This document shows positions 8,965-19,577 of a DNA stretch of 64,000 nucleotides, one piece after another; the first letter of the stretch is position 1; each line of letters opens with the position of its first letter. Made by a program: the position numbers and the translations under genes. The notes below the pieces were generated by a model that saw only the letters and a program-made list of their open reading frames with translations, ran no database searches and was not told where the DNA came from. This stretch comes from Nakamurella sp. PAMC28650 (GTDB taxonomy: Bacteria; Actinomycetota; Actinomycetes; Mycobacteriales; Nakamurellaceae). The stretch covers positions 3,987,001 through 4,051,000 of the forward strand of contig NZ_CP060298.1 in the NCBI RefSeq assembly GCF_014303395.1, read 5' to 3'.

Positions 8965-10782
8965 ATGAGCAACGCGCGGCACGCGGCGGACGAGGCGAAG
9001 TGGACGCGCCCGGTCCCCCTGATCGGCGACCACACCTCCGCCCTGGAACGGGGGCTGGATCCCACCGGCTGGGCGTTCCCGCCGCGCGGGCGGGATGCGT
9101 TGTACGACATCATCCGGGCCCGACGGGATGTGCGGCGCTTCCGCGCCGACGCGGTCCCCGCCGACGTGCTGCGTCGGGTGCTGTCCGCCGGGCACGCCGC
9201 CCCCTCCGTCGGGCATTCCCAGCCGTGGCGCTTCATCGTGGTGCAGGATGCCGACACCCGTGACCGGGCAGCCGTTCTCGCCGACCGGGAGCGACTGGTC
9301 CAGGCGGCCGGCTTCGACGGCGACTCCGGACGTCACCTGCTGGATCTGCAACTGGAGGGCATCCGCGAGGCACCGCTGGGTGTGGTGATCGCCTGCGACC
9401 GCCGGACCGCGGCGCCGGGAGTACTGGGACGGGCCACTTTCCCGGACGCCGACCTCTGGTCGTGCGCCTGCGCCATCGAGAACATCTGGCTGGCCGCCCG
9501 CGCCGAGGGCCTGGGTCTCGGGTGGGTCACCCTGTTCCGTCCCGCGGACCTGGCCGGATTGCTACACCTGCCCGACGGCGTCGTGACGTTGGGCTGGCTC
9601 TGCCTCGGCTGGCCCGACGAACGCCCTCCGGGCCCCGGCCTGGAGCGGGCCGGGTGGTCGAAGAAGTCGCCGCTGGAGGACGTCGTCCTGCTGGAACGGT
9701 GGCCGGCCGACGACGACGAATCGCCGGCCCCGCCGCGCTCGCACCTGCGCTCCCCCGACCAGCAGGCCGTCGTCCGGGCCAGGGACGCGGCCGACGTGCT
9801 GCTCACCCCACCGGGTTCGCTGGGCGTGCTGGACCGGACGATCGATCGCATGACGGCGCTGCCGCGACCCGGCCTGGGCACCGGCACGCTGGTCCTCGTC
9901 GGCGCCGACCACCCGGTGGCGCGTCTCGGAGTGTCCGCCTACCGGGTCGGTGTCACGCGCGAGGTGCTGTCCGCCGCACTGGCGGGCGAATCGGTCGGCG
10001 TGGCCGCGGCCCGCAGCGCCGGCATGCAGTGGGTGATCGTGGACGCGGGTGTCGACGGCGCACCGCTGACGGCCGCCCGGCCGGCCCGCCCGCAGCATCC
10101 GACCGGTGATCTGGTCCACGCCGACGCCCTGCACCCCCGCGACGTCGAGCGGCTCGTCGCACTCGGTCGCGGCATCGGACGCCGGGCGGCGGAGCAGGGG
10201 GCCGTCGGACTGGGCGAGGTGGGGATCGGGAACACCACCGTCGCCGCCGCCCTGGCCGCAGCACTGCTCGACCACGACGCAGCGCAGGTGACCGGCCTCG
10301 GATCCGGTGCCGACACCGACATGCTGGCCCGCAAACGGGAGGTGGTCACCGGCGCCCTGGCCAGGGCCCGCGCCACCCACGGTGTCCGCCTCACCGATCC
10401 GCTGACCATGCTGGCCGCGCTCGGCGGCCCCGAGTTCGCGGTGCTCACCGGAGTGGTGCTCGGGGCCGCAGCCGGCGGCGTCGCGGTGGTCCTGGACGGT
10501 CTGGCCACCTCGGTCGCGGCCCTGCTGGCGGTCCGGATGGAGCCGGCCGCGGCGGCCCACCTGGTCTCCGGCCATCGCAGCCGGGAACTGGCGCACGAGG
10601 CGATCCTGCAGGAACTGGGCCGAGAACCGTTGCTGGAGCTGCGGATCCGGGCCGGCGAGGGCGCCGGCGCCTGCCTGGCGATGGGTCTGCTCAAGTCGGC
10701 GATCTCCACCAGGGCCGGCACCGGCCGGACCGCCGCGCGGGCCACCGCTCAGAACAGCACCGAAGCGAACGTTCCCACCTGA
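8965..10782 (+). CDS. bluB-cobT: BluB-CobT fusion: dimethylbenzimidazole synthase plus nicotinate-nucleotide:DMB phosphoribosyltransferase
   Basis: A 605-residue two-domain protein. Residues about 45-245 match BluB, the flavin-destroying nitroreductase-fold enzyme that converts FMNH2 to 5,6-dimethylbenzimidazole (RRDVRRFR, HAAPSVGHSQPWRF, GLGWVTLF). Residues about 265-590 match CobT, which joins that base to ribose phosphate for the lower ligand of cobalamin (TPPGSLGVLD, GLGEVGIGNTT, TGLGSGADTD, ALGGPEFAVLTG with the catalytic Glu, AHLVSGHRS). Fusing consecutive enzymes would channel the base. No other cobalamin genes or riboswitch are visible here. Start ATG 8965 follows CTGCTGGG without a strong ribosome-binding site. 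The 3' end overlaps the convergent GNAT gene by 34 bases. Confidence 0.92.
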   Translation: MSNARHAADEAKWTRPVPLIGDHTSALERGLDPTGWAFPPRGRDALYDIIRARRDVRRFRADAVPADVLRRVLSAGHAAPSVGHSQPWRFIVVQDADTRDRAAVLADRERLVQAAGFDGDSGRHLLDLQLEGIREAPLGVVIACDRRTAAPGVLGRATFPDADLWSCACAIENIWLAARAEGLGLGWVTLFRPADLAGLLHLPDGVVTLGWLCLGWPDERPPGPGLERAGWSKKSPLEDVVLLERWPADDDESPAPPRSHLRSPDQQAVVRARDAADVLLTPPGSLGVLDRTIDRMTALPRPGLGTGTLVLVGADHPVARLGVSAYRVGVTREVLSAALAGESVGVAAARSAGMQWVIVDAGVDGAPLTAARPARPQHPTGDLVHADALHPRDVERLVALGRGIGRRAAEQGAVGLGEVGIGNTTVAAALAAALLDHDAAQVTGLGSGADTDMLARKREVVTGALARARATHGVRLTDPLTMLAALGGPEFAVLTGVVLGAAAGGVAVVLDGLATSVAALLAVRMEPAAAAHLVSGHRSRELAHEAILQELGREPLLELRIRAGEGAGACLAMGLLKSAISTRAGTGRTAARATAQNSTEANVPT

Positions 10783-11618
10783 CGGAACCCAACCCTCTTG
10801 TACGCGGCCCTGGCCGAGACGTTGTGGTGGTTCACGTAGAGACTCGGGATCCGCCGGAGCGTGTGGATGTACTGCACCAGTGTAGCGACGGCGGGTGCGG
10901 CCAGTCCGCGACCCCGATAGTCCGGGTCCACCCAGACGCCCTGGATCAGCGCGGCACGCGAGGAGACGGCACCGATCTCGGCCTTGACCACCACCCGGCC
11001 GTTCTCGAAGTGCGCGAACGACCGTCCGGCCCGGATCAGTTCCTCGACCCTGGTGCGGTAGCCCACACCGCCGTCCGGCCAGCGTGGATCGACCCCCACC
11101 TCCTCGGTGAACATCGCCACCGCGGCCGGGTAGTACGTCTCGAGTTGATCGATCTGCACCGGCTTCATCAACGGATCGACGTCGCACTGGGCCCGCTCGG
11201 TGCAGGCCAGCAACGGTTGGTCGTCACGGACCTCCCTGGCCGGACCCCACCGGTGGGAGAGTCGGTCCCACATCGGCAGGACGAGTTCAGCCGGCCCCAG
11301 GATCGACGCGCACCGACGGCCGCCGCGCGACGCGGCCTGGGCGAACGCCTTCAGCGAATGCTTGTCGCCGGACAGCGGCACCAGGTTGGGCCCGTCGAAA
11401 CACAGACCGTCACGACCACCGCCCACCCCCCAGAACTGGCCGCCCAGGGCACGCGCGTCCATCCCGGCCTGCTCGAAACGGGCCGCCACCAGGCAGCCGG
11501 CGATCGGGTCGGAGGCGAGCACCCTGGCCACCTCGGCTGCCTGGCCGGGGCCCAGAACCCGGGCGAAACCGGCGGTGAGCAACGGGATTCGCTCAGACCA
11601 GGCTGACCGACGGCTCAC
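10749..11618 (-). CDS. GNAT-family N-acetyltransferase with DUF4081 domain
   Basis: A 289-residue protein whose C-terminal part has the acetyl-CoA binding motif of GNAT enzymes ([22 protein letters not shown], here about residues 220-240) and an ending [18 protein letters not shown]-like segment ([19 protein letters not shown]) typical of the family. The N-terminal half resembles DUF4081. The position directly after ispG matches M. tuberculosis Rv2867c. The substrate is unknown. The chosen ATG overlaps the 3' end of ispG by 26 bases; a later start is possible. It is the last gene of the dxr-rseP-ispG cluster. Confidence 0.82.
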   Translation of the reverse strand: MSRRSAWSERIPLLTAGFARVLGPGQAAEVARVLASDPIAGCLVAARFEQAGMDARALGGQFWGVGGGRDGLCFDGPNLVPLSGDKHSLKAFAQAASRGGRRCASILGPAELVLPMWDRLSHRWGPAREVRDDQPLLACTERAQCDVDPLMKPVQIDQLETYYPAAVAMFTEEVGVDPRWPDGGVGYRTRVEELIRAGRSFAHFENGRVVVKAEIGAVSSRAALIQGVWVDPDYRGRGLAAPAVATLVQYIHTLRRIPSLYVNHHNVSARAAYKRVGFRQVGTFASVLF

Positions 11619-12783
11619 CGCTGGGGGTACCCGCCGCCCGCATGATGTCGGCCAGTTTCATCGCCTCTTCGATCAACGTCTCGACGATGTCGGCTTCCGG
11701 GACCGTGCGGATCACCTCGCCCTTGACGAAGATCTGGCCCTTGCCGTTGCCGGAGGCGACTCCCAGGTCGGCCTCGCGGGCCTCGCCGGGACCGTTCACC
11801 ACACAGCCCATCACGGCGACCCGCAGCGGCACGTCCATCCCCTCGAGACCCGCGGTCACCTCGTTGGCGAGCTTGTAGACGTCGACCTGGGCGCGACCGC
11901 AGGACGGGCAGGACACGATCTCCAGGCCACGTTGGCGCAGGTTCAGCGACTCCAGGATCTGCAGGCCGACCTTGACCTCTTCCACCGGCGGGGCCGACAG
12001 CGACACCCTGATCGTGTCGCCGATGCCCTGGGACAGCAGCGCGCCGAACGCGACGGCCGACTTGATGGTGCCCTGGAACGACGGGCCCGCCTCGGTGACA
12101 CCCAGGTGCAGCGGGTAGTCGCACTGCTGGGAGAGCAGTTCGTAGGCTCGCACCATGATCACCGGGTCGTTGTGCTTCACCGAGATCTTGATGTCCCGGT
12201 AGTCGTGCTCCTCGAACAGCGAGCACTCCCAGAGCGCGGACTCGACGAGCGCCTCCGGGGTGGCCCTGCCGTACTTCTCCAGCAGCCGCTTGTCCAGCGA
12301 ACCCGCATTGACGCCGATCCGGATGCCGATGCCGGCGTCCTTGGCGGCACGTGCGATGGCGCCGACCTGGTCGTCGAACTTGCGGATGTTGCCGGGGTTG
12401 ACGCGGACCGCGGCACAACCGGCATCGATCGCTGCGAACACGTACTTGGGCTGGAAGTGGATGTCGGCGATCACCGGGATCTGCGAGTGCTTGGCGATCT
12501 GCGCCAGTGCTTCGGCGTCATCGGTGTCGGGCACGGCGACCCTGACGATCTGGCAGCCGGAGGCGGTGAGCTCGGCGATCTGCTGGAGGGTGGCGTTCAC
12601 GTCGGCCGTCTTGGTGGTGCACATCGACTGCACCGACACCGGATGGTCGCTGCCCACCCAGACGCCGCCGACGTTCAGTTGACGGGTGGGACGGCGTGGG
12701 GCCAGGACCGGGACGACCCGCTCGGCCGGAGTTGTGGGCATACCCAAACCGATGGCCACCGGGCCGCTTGTTGCCTGAGACAT
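11593..12783 (-). CDS. ispG: 4-hydroxy-3-methylbut-2-en-1-yl diphosphate synthase (flavodoxin/ferredoxin)
   Basis: A 396-residue iron-sulfur enzyme of the MEP pathway, converting methylerythritol cyclodiphosphate to HMBPP. The N-terminal TIM barrel carries [17 protein letters not shown] and VADIHFQ-like ([11 protein letters not shown]) motifs. The C-terminal domain has the cluster-binding cysteines in [11 protein letters not shown] and [11 protein letters not shown], plus the essential Glu in GPGEA. The ATG at 12783 has GGAAG 8-12 bases upstream; an in-frame open region upstream has no such site. It lies between rseP and GNAT as in mycobacteria. Confidence 0.95.
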   Translation of the reverse strand: MSQATSGPVAIGLGMPTTPAERVVPVLAPRRPTRQLNVGGVWVGSDHPVSVQSMCTTKTADVNATLQQIAELTASGCQIVRVAVPDTDDAEALAQIAKHSQIPVIADIHFQPKYVFAAIDAGCAAVRVNPGNIRKFDDQVGAIARAAKDAGIGIRIGVNAGSLDKRLLEKYGRATPEALVESALWECSLFEEHDYRDIKISVKHNDPVIMVRAYELLSQQCDYPLHLGVTEAGPSFQGTIKSAVAFGALLSQGIGDTIRVSLSAPPVEEVKVGLQILESLNLRQRGLEIVSCPSCGRAQVDVYKLANEVTAGLEGMDVPLRVAVMGCVVNGPGEAREADLGVASGNGKGQIFVKGEVIRTVPEADIVETLIEEAMKLADIMRAAGTPSGEPSVSLV

Positions 12784-12809
12784 CTTGCTTCTTCCAGTTG
12801 TTGAAAGCG

Positions 12810-14117
12810 TTAACCGAACAGCTTGACCGGGTTGACGACGTCGGCCACGAAGGTGAGCAACGACAGCCCTATAAACAACAATGCCACCACATAGGCCACC
12901 GGCATCAGTTTGGCCACGTCGAAGGGACCCGGGTCGGCTTTCCGCCGGATCTTCGACCAGCCGCGGCGGGCCCATTCGATGGCGGCTCCGAGGATGTGCC
13001 CGCCGTCCAGCGGCAGCAACGGCAGCAGGTTCAGCAGGAACAGGCTCATGTTGAAGCCCGCCAGCAACTGCAGGAAATACTCGATCTTCGCGATCCCGGC
13101 GTTGTTCGAGGACAGGATCTGGCCGCTGATGATGCCGGCACCGACGATGCCGACCGGCGAATTCTGATCACGCTTCTTGCCGTTGAAGATCGACTGCCAG
13201 AGGTCGGGGATCCTGGCCGGGATGGCCGCCACGGCCGACGCGGCGTGCCCGATGAACTGGCCGGTGATCTGGAACGCCGTCCCGAGCGACTGCGACTGGT
13301 ACTCGGTGTCCGCGGTCACGCCGAGGAATCCGCCGATCGTGGTGCCGGTCTGGTTGCCCTGGGCGTCGAACACGGCCAGCGTGTTCGCCACGATCGGCAC
13401 CTGCGCCGTGGACTGCACGCCCGACCGGTCGTAGGTCAGCGTGACGGTCCGACCGGCCGACGCCCGGATCAGCGTCCGCATCTGGTCCCAGGTGGTGATC
13501 GGCGTCCCGTCGAAGGCGACGATCCTGTCACCCGCCCGCAGACCGGCCTTCGCAGCCGGCGTCGCCGGATCGGTGGCGGCGCAGGCGGTGGAGGTCGACG
13601 TCGCCGGCAGGACGCACTGGCTCACCGCCTTGACGGTGGGGATGCTGGTCTCGACGCCGAAGCCGACCACGATGACGATGAACAGCACGACGGCGAGGAT
13701 CAGGTTCTGAACCGGCCCGGCGAGCATGACGATGATCCGTTTGAACGGGTGCAGCTGGTAGAACTGGCGACCGTCGTCGTACTCGGTGACCTGGGCCCGG
13801 TCGCCGGCCCGGGAGTCCTCGATCAGCTGGCGGACCATGCCGGCCGGACCCATCGCGGTGGACGTGATCCGCCGCTTCCCGTCCTTTCCGGGGGGCACCA
13901 TGCCGACCATCCGGATGTACCCGCCGAGCGGGATGGCCTTGAGCCCGTACTCGGTCTCCCCGCGCTGCCGGGAGAAGAGCGTCCGGCCGAAACCGACCAT
14001 GTACTGCGTCACCCTGACGTGGAAGATCTTGGCGAAGGTCAGGTGCCCGAGCTCGTGCCAGGCGATCGAGAACAGCAGACCGAGCACGAACAGGAGGACG
14101 CCGACGGCGGTCAACAA
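12810..14117 (-). CDS. rseP: Site-2 intramembrane zinc metalloprotease (RseP/Rip1)
   Basis: This 435-residue membrane protease cleaves membrane-anchored anti-sigma factors and other substrates within the bilayer. It shows HELGH in the first helix (about residue 21, zinc ligands), a PDZ domain in the middle ([21 protein letters not shown]), the third zinc ligand in [12 protein letters not shown], and a final helix. It starts with TTG at 14117; the ribosome-binding site AGGAGC overlaps the dxr stop codon, which supports this rare start and coupled translation. In mycobacteria the orthologue Rip1 cleaves anti-sigma factors; whether it acts on the RseA encoded at 38344-38859 is not known. Confidence 0.93.
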   Translation of the reverse strand: MLTAVGVLLFVLGLLFSIAWHELGHLTFAKIFHVRVTQYMVGFGRTLFSRQRGETEYGLKAIPLGGYIRMVGMVPPGKDGKRRITSTAMGPAGMVRQLIEDSRAGDRAQVTEYDDGRQFYQLHPFKRIIVMLAGPVQNLILAVVLFIVIVVGFGVETSIPTVKAVSQCVLPATSTSTACAATDPATPAAKAGLRAGDRIVAFDGTPITTWDQMRTLIRASAGRTVTLTYDRSGVQSTAQVPIVANTLAVFDAQGNQTGTTIGGFLGVTADTEYQSQSLGTAFQITGQFIGHAASAVAAIPARIPDLWQSIFNGKKRDQNSPVGIVGAGIISGQILSSNNAGIAKIEYFLQLLAGFNMSLFLLNLLPLLPLDGGHILGAAIEWARRGWSKIRRKADPGPFDVAKLMPVAYVVALLFIGLSLLTFVADVVNPVKLFG

Positions 14118-14129
14118 GGGTGGTCGCTC

Positions 14130-15305
14130 CTAGTCGTTCGGGTGGTCGTGGGTGTGGCGGGCGATCAGTTCGTCGGCCCTGGCTCTGGCCCAGTGCTCGG
14201 CAGCCAGGACGTCCGAGATGGAACCCGGTTCGGATCTGACGTGGTCGGACTCATCAAGGATGCCCGCCAAGATGTGAGAAATGCCGGTGAAGCTCAGATT
14301 TCCGGCCAGAAAAGCCGCCACCGCCTGCTCGTTGGCCGCGTTGAACACCGCCGGGACGAGTCCGCCCGTCCGGCCGGCGGCCCTGGCCAGGCCCAACGCC
14401 GGGAAGGCGACACCGTCCACCGGCTCGAACGTCCAGGTCGCAGCCTGCGAGAAGTCACAGGCGGTGGCCACCCGATCCAACCGATCCGGCCACGTCAGAC
14501 CCAGCGCGATCGGTAGCTTCATGTCCGGCGGCGAGGCCTGCGCGATGGTCGAGCCGTCTCGGAAGGTGACCATCGAATGGATCACCGACTGTAGGTGCAC
14601 CACCACGTCGATGCGGTCGTAGTCGATGCCGAACAGCAGGTGCGCCTCGATCACCTCGAGGCCCTTGTTGACCAGTGTGGCCGAATTCACCGTGACCACC
14701 GGCCCCATCGCCCAGGTGGGATGCGCCAGCGCCTGGTCGACGGTGATGCCGGCCAGTTCTGCCCTGGTGCGCCCGCGGAAGGGTCCGCCGGAGGCCGTGA
14801 CCACCAGTTTCGCGACCTCCTCGGCCGACCCGCCCCGGAGGCACTGGGCCAGCGCCGAGTGCTCGGAGTCCACCGGGACGATCTGTCCGGGGCTGGCCGC
14901 CGAGGTGACCAGCGAGCCGCCGGCCACCAGCGACTCCTTGTTGGCCAGGGCCAGGGTCAGCCCGGCCTCCAGCGCCGCCATCGTCGGGCCGAGGCCGATC
15001 GACCCGGTGATCCCGTTCAGGACGACGTCCGCGTCCACCGCGGTGACCAGCTCGGTCGCGGCCTCTGGCCCGGCCAGCACCTTGCGACCCGGTAGATCGA
15101 ACCCGACGACCGACGCCACCGCCACCACCGCCTCGGGATGACGCAGCGCCTGTTCGCGCAGCAGACCAGGGTGGGCGCCGCCGGCGGCCAGTCCGACCAC
15201 CAGGAACTCCTCCGGATGGGCCGCGATGACCTCCAGCGCCTGGGTCCCGATGGAACCGGTCGACCCGAGGATGACGACGCGGCGTTGGCCCTTGGTGAGT
15301 GTCAC
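14130..15305 (-). CDS. dxr: 1-deoxy-D-xylulose 5-phosphate reductoisomerase
   Basis: A 391-residue NADPH-dependent enzyme that makes 2-C-methylerythritol 4-phosphate, the committed step of the MEP isoprenoid pathway and the fosmidomycin target. It has GSTGSIGTQ for NADPH (residues 12-20), [19 protein letters not shown] with metal-binding residues and SGGPFRG, all diagnostic. I start it at GTG 15305 because homologues begin just before the VVILGSTGS strand; an upstream in-frame extension into the hrpB promoter region is unlikely. It is the first gene of the dxr-rseP-ispG operon and diverges from hrpB with 71 bases between starts. Confidence 0.95.
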   Translation of the reverse strand: MTLTKGQRRVVILGSTGSIGTQALEVIAAHPEEFLVVGLAAGGAHPGLLREQALRHPEAVVAVASVVGFDLPGRKVLAGPEAATELVTAVDADVVLNGITGSIGLGPTMAALEAGLTLALANKESLVAGGSLVTSAASPGQIVPVDSEHSALAQCLRGGSAEEVAKLVVTASGGPFRGRTRAELAGITVDQALAHPTWAMGPVVTVNSATLVNKGLEVIEAHLLFGIDYDRIDVVVHLQSVIHSMVTFRDGSTIAQASPPDMKLPIALGLTWPDRLDRVATACDFSQAATWTFEPVDGVAFPALGLARAAGRTGGLVPAVFNAANEQAVAAFLAGNLSFTGISHILAGILDESDHVRSEPGSISDVLAAEHWARARADELIARHTHDHPND

Positions 15306-15376
15306 CGTCCCATTCTCGCCGATCCGCCTGCTCCTGCTACCTCCCGGCGATCCGCGCGCGCTACGTTGCGCCGGTG

Positions 15377-17950
15377 ATGCTGCCACCGATCGGGACACCC
15401 GGTGTCGATCTCCCGGTCCGCGCGGGGCTGCCGTCCCTGATCGAGACCCTGGAACGGACCGGGACGGCGATCCTGTCCGCCCCGCCCGGATCGGGGAAGA
15501 CCTCGCTGCTGCCGCTGGCGCTGGCCGACGCGGTGGCGGGCCGGGTGATCGTCGCCGAACCGCGGCGCATCGCCACCAGGGCGGCAGCGCGGCGAATGGC
15601 CCAACTGCTCGGCGAGCAGGCGGGCGAGCGGGTCGGCTACGCGATGCGGGGTGACCGCCGGGTCTCGGTGACGACCCGGATCGAGGTGGTCACCACCGGA
15701 CTGCTCCTGCGTCGGTTGCAGCGGGATCCCGAGCTGGCCGGTGTCGACGCGGTGATCATCGACGAGGTCCACGAACGGGCGCTCGACACCGATCTGGTGC
15801 TGGCCTTCAGCGTGGACATCCGCGCCAACCTCCGGCCGGACCTGTGGGTGGTGGCCACCTCGGCCACCGCCGACACCACCGGTCTGGCCGCGCTTCTCGG
15901 CTCGGCCGGCGTGCCGGCTCCGATCGTCGTCGCGGCGGGCACCCTGCACCCCGTCGCGACCATCTTCGCCCCACCACCGCGCCCGCTGCCGCTGCTGCCC
16001 GACGCCAGGGTCGATCCGCGGCTGCTGGATCACGTGGCCGCCGTGGTGCGCCGAGCGATGGACGACGGTCCGGGTGACGTGCTGGTGTTCCTGCCCGGGG
16101 AGGCCGAGATCGCAGCGGTGGCCTTAGGTCTGGGCGCGCTGGGCAACGTCCTGCGTCTCTACGGTCGGCAGAGCGCCGGGGAGCAGGACCGAGTGCTGCA
16201 GCCGTCGACGGCTCGCCGCGTGGTGCTGACCACCGCGGTGGCCGAGAGTTCGCTGACCGTGCCGGGTGTCTCCGTGGTGGTCGACGCCGGCCTGTCCCGG
16301 GAGCCGCGGATGGACTTCGGACGTGGCCTCGGGACGCTCACCACCACGAAGGTCTCGCGATCGTCCGCGACCCAACGGGCCGGACGCGCCGGGCGGGAAG
16401 GGCCCGGACGCGCCTACCGCTGCTGGTCCGCGACGGACGACGCCCACCTGGCCGACCGGCCGCTTCCGGAGATCGAAACGGCCGACCTCACCGGCTTCGC
16501 GCTCGCCGTCGCAGACTGGGGACATCCCGGCGGCAACGGTCTGGCCCTGCTGGACCACCCGCCGCCCGCGGCGATGGCCACCGCAGCGGTGGTCCTGGAA
16601 GGGCTCGACGCGGTGGACAGCAACGGGCGGATCACCTCGCGTGGCCGACTGCTGGCCCAGGTGGCCGCTCCCCCGCGTCTCGCGAGGGCCCTGCTGGACG
16701 GCAGCCGGATCGTCGGTCGGGCCAGGGCTGCGGAGGTCGTCGCCCTGATCTCCGGTGACGTCGTGCCGCGCACCGACGATCTGGTGGCGCAGTGGCGGGA
16801 GCTGCGGACCAACCGGGATGCCGGGGCCGGTGCGCGCTGGAGGGAGGAGACCAGGAGGTTGTCGGCCTCGATGCCCGGCATCGGGGCATCCAACGGTTCG
16901 GATTCGGATTCGGCGCCTGGGGCGTTGATGTCAGCTGCATCCGCCGTGGACATCGGCGACGACCTGGCGGCGGCGATCGTGGTGGGGCTGGCCTTCCCGG
17001 ACAGACTTGCCCGTCGACGATCCGGATCCGGGGGCTATCTGATGGCCGGCGGTTCCGGCGCCCGACTGGGAACCTCCACCGCCCTGCACGACAGCGAATG
17101 GCTGGCGGTCGCCGCTGCCGACCGACCGGCCGGGATGGCCGACGCCCGCATCCGCCTTGCGGCACCCCTCGACGCGGCGACCGCAGTGGAACTGGCCGGC
17201 CCCATGGTCCGGAAGGTGCGCGAGATCATCTGGCAGGACGGGAATCTCGTCCTCAGGGAACAGGAGCGCCTCGGCGCCATCACGCTCGTGGAGCGTCCGC
17301 TGAAAGATGCCAGGGCCGACGAGATCGCGGCTGCCGTGCAGGCGGGGATCCGTCGGGACGGGCTCGAGGTGCTGCGGTGGACGCCGTCGGCTGCACTCCT
17401 TCGTCATCGGATGGCCCTGTTGCACCGCACCCTCGGTGCGCCGTGGCCGTCCGTCTCGGACGGGGCGCTGCTGGATTCGATCGACCGTTGGCTGGGCCCG
17501 GACCTGGCCCGGGTCCGGAAGAACAGCGATCTCGGTCGGATCGACACCGGCCAGGCGCTGCGCCGTCTGCTGCCCTGGCCGGCCGCGTCCGAACTGGAGC
17601 GGCTTGCCCCGGAGCGGATCGACGTGCCCTCGGGGTCCAGGATCCGGCTCGACTACTCGACCGTCGATCTCGACGGTGACGGTGTACCGGTGCTGTCGGT
17701 GCGGGTGCAGGAGGCCTTCGGCTGGCTCCGTACCCCGGTCATCGTCGATGGCCGGGTCACCGTCCGCCTGCATCTGCTGTCGCCCGGCGGCAGACCGGTG
17801 GCGGTCACCTCCGACCTGGCTTCCTTCTGGCGGCAGGGCTATCCGCAGGTCAGAGCCGAACTGAGAAGTCGCTATCCACGGCACTCCTGGCCCGAGGACC
17901 CACTGACGGCGACGCCCAGCAAGCGCCCGGCCAGGTTCGTGCAAGACTGA
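15377..17950 (+). CDS. hrpB: ATP-dependent helicase HrpB (DEAH/RHA family)
   Basis: An 857-residue RNA-helicase-like protein. The motor has APPGSGKTS (Walker A, about 34-42), IIDEVHERA (DEVH-box, about 129), VATSAT (motif III), and [16 protein letters not shown] (motif VI). The C-terminal half fits the HrpB-specific domains (WLGPDL..., PRHSWPEDP ending). Length agrees with the family (about 820-850). Its cellular role in bacteria is still unclear, probably RNA remodelling. An ATG at 15377 and a GTG at 15374 are both possible starts. It ends 75 bases before the DUF2631 gene. Confidence 0.93.
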   Translation: MLPPIGTPGVDLPVRAGLPSLIETLERTGTAILSAPPGSGKTSLLPLALADAVAGRVIVAEPRRIATRAAARRMAQLLGEQAGERVGYAMRGDRRVSVTTRIEVVTTGLLLRRLQRDPELAGVDAVIIDEVHERALDTDLVLAFSVDIRANLRPDLWVVATSATADTTGLAALLGSAGVPAPIVVAAGTLHPVATIFAPPPRPLPLLPDARVDPRLLDHVAAVVRRAMDDGPGDVLVFLPGEAEIAAVALGLGALGNVLRLYGRQSAGEQDRVLQPSTARRVVLTTAVAESSLTVPGVSVVVDAGLSREPRMDFGRGLGTLTTTKVSRSSATQRAGRAGREGPGRAYRCWSATDDAHLADRPLPEIETADLTGFALAVADWGHPGGNGLALLDHPPPAAMATAAVVLEGLDAVDSNGRITSRGRLLAQVAAPPRLARALLDGSRIVGRARAAEVVALISGDVVPRTDDLVAQWRELRTNRDAGAGARWREETRRLSASMPGIGASNGSDSDSAPGALMSAASAVDIGDDLAAAIVVGLAFPDRLARRRSGSGGYLMAGGSGARLGTSTALHDSEWLAVAAADRPAGMADARIRLAAPLDAATAVELAGPMVRKVREIIWQDGNLVLREQERLGAITLVERPLKDARADEIAAAVQAGIRRDGLEVLRWTPSAALLRHRMALLHRTLGAPWPSVSDGALLDSIDRWLGPDLARVRKNSDLGRIDTGQALRRLLPWPAASELERLAPERIDVPSGSRIRLDYSTVDLDGDGVPVLSVRVQEAFGWLRTPVIVDGRVTVRLHLLSPGGRPVAVTSDLASFWRQGYPQVRAELRSRYPRHSWPEDPLTATPSKRPARFVQD

Positions 17951-18025
17951 AATACAGTTGCCAGGACATCAGCGATGGCAGTGTGCCGACACCGCAGTGG
18001 CAGGGCACCGACAGTAGGAGGATCC

Positions 18026-18367
18026 GTGGCGGGTACATCGATCGAGAAGCACGGCTCTGGTGCGGACGACGGCCACGGTGGACCCGGCGGACACGGTGAG
18101 GTCGAGGTCGCGCGTCACGGCGACATCGTCTCCTACAACCCGGACGCCCCGAGCGAGGAGTGGGGCTGGCACGGACATTTCAGCGACTTCGCGCCCCGTG
18201 GCCGGTTCGCCCTGCTCGGCCTGGGCATCGTCGCCCTGCTGTTGATGACTATCGGCAACACCGGCCACGTCGAGGACTTCTACCTGGTGGGCATCGCCGT
18301 CGTCATGGCCGCGTGGATGTTCCGCACCTACCGCGCGAGGAAGCGCGAGCGACGCCTGCGTCCCTGA
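18026..18367 (+). CDS. Small membrane protein, DUF2631 family
   Basis: A 113-residue protein from GTG 18026, which has a strong AGGAGG at 18016-18021. The N-terminal half is hydrophilic and rich in His/Gly; it contains PSEEWGWHGHFSDFAPRG. Two predicted transmembrane helices follow (FALLGLGIVALLLMTIGN and FYLVGIAVVMAAWMF), then a basic tail. The motif GNxGHVEDFYLVG matches DUF2631 proteins such as M. tuberculosis Rv2876, which occupies the equivalent place between dxr and rlmN. Function unknown. It converges with rlmN. Confidence 0.8.
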   Translation: MAGTSIEKHGSGADDGHGGPGGHGEVEVARHGDIVSYNPDAPSEEWGWHGHFSDFAPRGRFALLGLGIVALLLMTIGNTGHVEDFYLVGIAVVMAAWMFRTYRARKRERRLRP

Positions 18368-18386
18368 CCTGGGACGGGCGCGGACG

Positions 18387-19502
18387 TCAGCCGACCAGTT
18401 CCTCGGCGGCCAACTGACCGCAGGCTGCGGCGATCTCCTGGCCGCGGGTGTCGCGCACGGTGCACGCCACGCCCTGCGCCCGGACTCGCCGGACGAACTC
18501 GTCCTGCACCGGCTTGGGCGAGGCATCCCATTCACTGCCCGGGGTCGGGTTGAGAGGGATCAGGTTGACGTGGACCAGTTGGCCCAGGTGCTGCCGCAGC
18601 AGCTCGCCGAGCATGTCCGCCCGCCACGGCTGGTCGTTGATGTCCCTGATCAGTGCGTATTCGATCGACACCCGTCGGCCGGTCTTGTCGGCGTGGGCGC
18701 GGGCCGCCCGCAGCACCTCGTCTATCTTCCAGCGATCGTTGACCGGGACCAGGGTGTCGCGCAGCTCGTCGTCCGGGGTGTGCAGGGAGACGGCCAGCCG
18801 CACCTGCATGTTCTCGGCGGTCAACTTCTCGATCGCGGGGACCAGCCCGACCGTCGACACCGTGACCGAACGGGCCGAGATGCCGAGGCCGTACGGGGCC
18901 GGCGCAGTGATCATCTTGACGGCCGCCAGCACCCGGTTGTAATTCGCCAGGGGTTCGCCCATGCCCATGAAGACCACGTTGGAGAGCCGACCCGGCCCGC
19001 CCATGGCGCCGTCACGCGCCGAACGGGCCGCCAGCCGGACCTGCTCGACGATCTCTGCGGTCGACAGATTGCGCTGCAGACCGCCCTGGCCGGTCGCGCA
19101 GAACGGGCAGGCCATCCCGCAGCCGGCCTGCGAGGACACGCACAGCGTGATGCGGTCTGGATAGCGCATCAGGACCGACTCGATCAGGGTGCCGTCGTGG
19201 GCGCGCCACAGCGTCTTGCGGGTGTCGCCGTCGTCGCAGGCAATGGACCTGACCTCCGTCAGCAGCTCCGGCAGCAGGGCGTCCACGAATTCGTCCCGGC
19301 CGTTGGCCGGCAGGTCGGACATTTCCGATGGGTCGCGAGTGAGTCCGCCGAAGTAGTGGCGGGCCAGCTGGTCGGCACGGAAGGCCGGTTGTCCGGCCGC
19401 AACCACGGCCTTCTTCCGGGCCTCGCCGTCCAGGTCGGCCAGATGCACCGGCGGCCTGCCCCGGCGTGGGGCGGTGAAAACGAGAGGCAGAGGTTTCGTC
19501 AT
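18387..19502 (-). CDS. rlmN: 23S rRNA (adenine2503-C2)/tRNA (adenine37-C2) methyltransferase, radical SAM
   Basis: A 371-residue radical-SAM enzyme that methylates C2 of A2503 in 23S rRNA. The cluster motif is CGMACPFC (CxxxCxxC, about residue 127). [10 protein letters not shown] and [18 protein letters not shown] are RlmN signatures; the mechanistic C-terminal Cys lies in [20 protein letters not shown]. It matches the place of M. tuberculosis Rv2880c. Upstream on the same strand is the WYL regulator (75 bases), probably a separate unit. Confidence 0.95.
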   Translation of the reverse strand: MTKPLPLVFTAPRRGRPPVHLADLDGEARKKAVVAAGQPAFRADQLARHYFGGLTRDPSEMSDLPANGRDEFVDALLPELLTEVRSIACDDGDTRKTLWRAHDGTLIESVLMRYPDRITLCVSSQAGCGMACPFCATGQGGLQRNLSTAEIVEQVRLAARSARDGAMGGPGRLSNVVFMGMGEPLANYNRVLAAVKMITAPAPYGLGISARSVTVSTVGLVPAIEKLTAENMQVRLAVSLHTPDDELRDTLVPVNDRWKIDEVLRAARAHADKTGRRVSIEYALIRDINDQPWRADMLGELLRQHLGQLVHVNLIPLNPTPGSEWDASPKPVQDEFVRRVRAQGVACTVRDTRGQEIAAACGQLAAEELVG

Positions 19503-19577
19503 GACCCTCCTATTCTCCCACGCTGCGCTGTCGGCCTGCGCGGGTCGGACCGCGTGGATCAGCCGGGACGTCAGACG

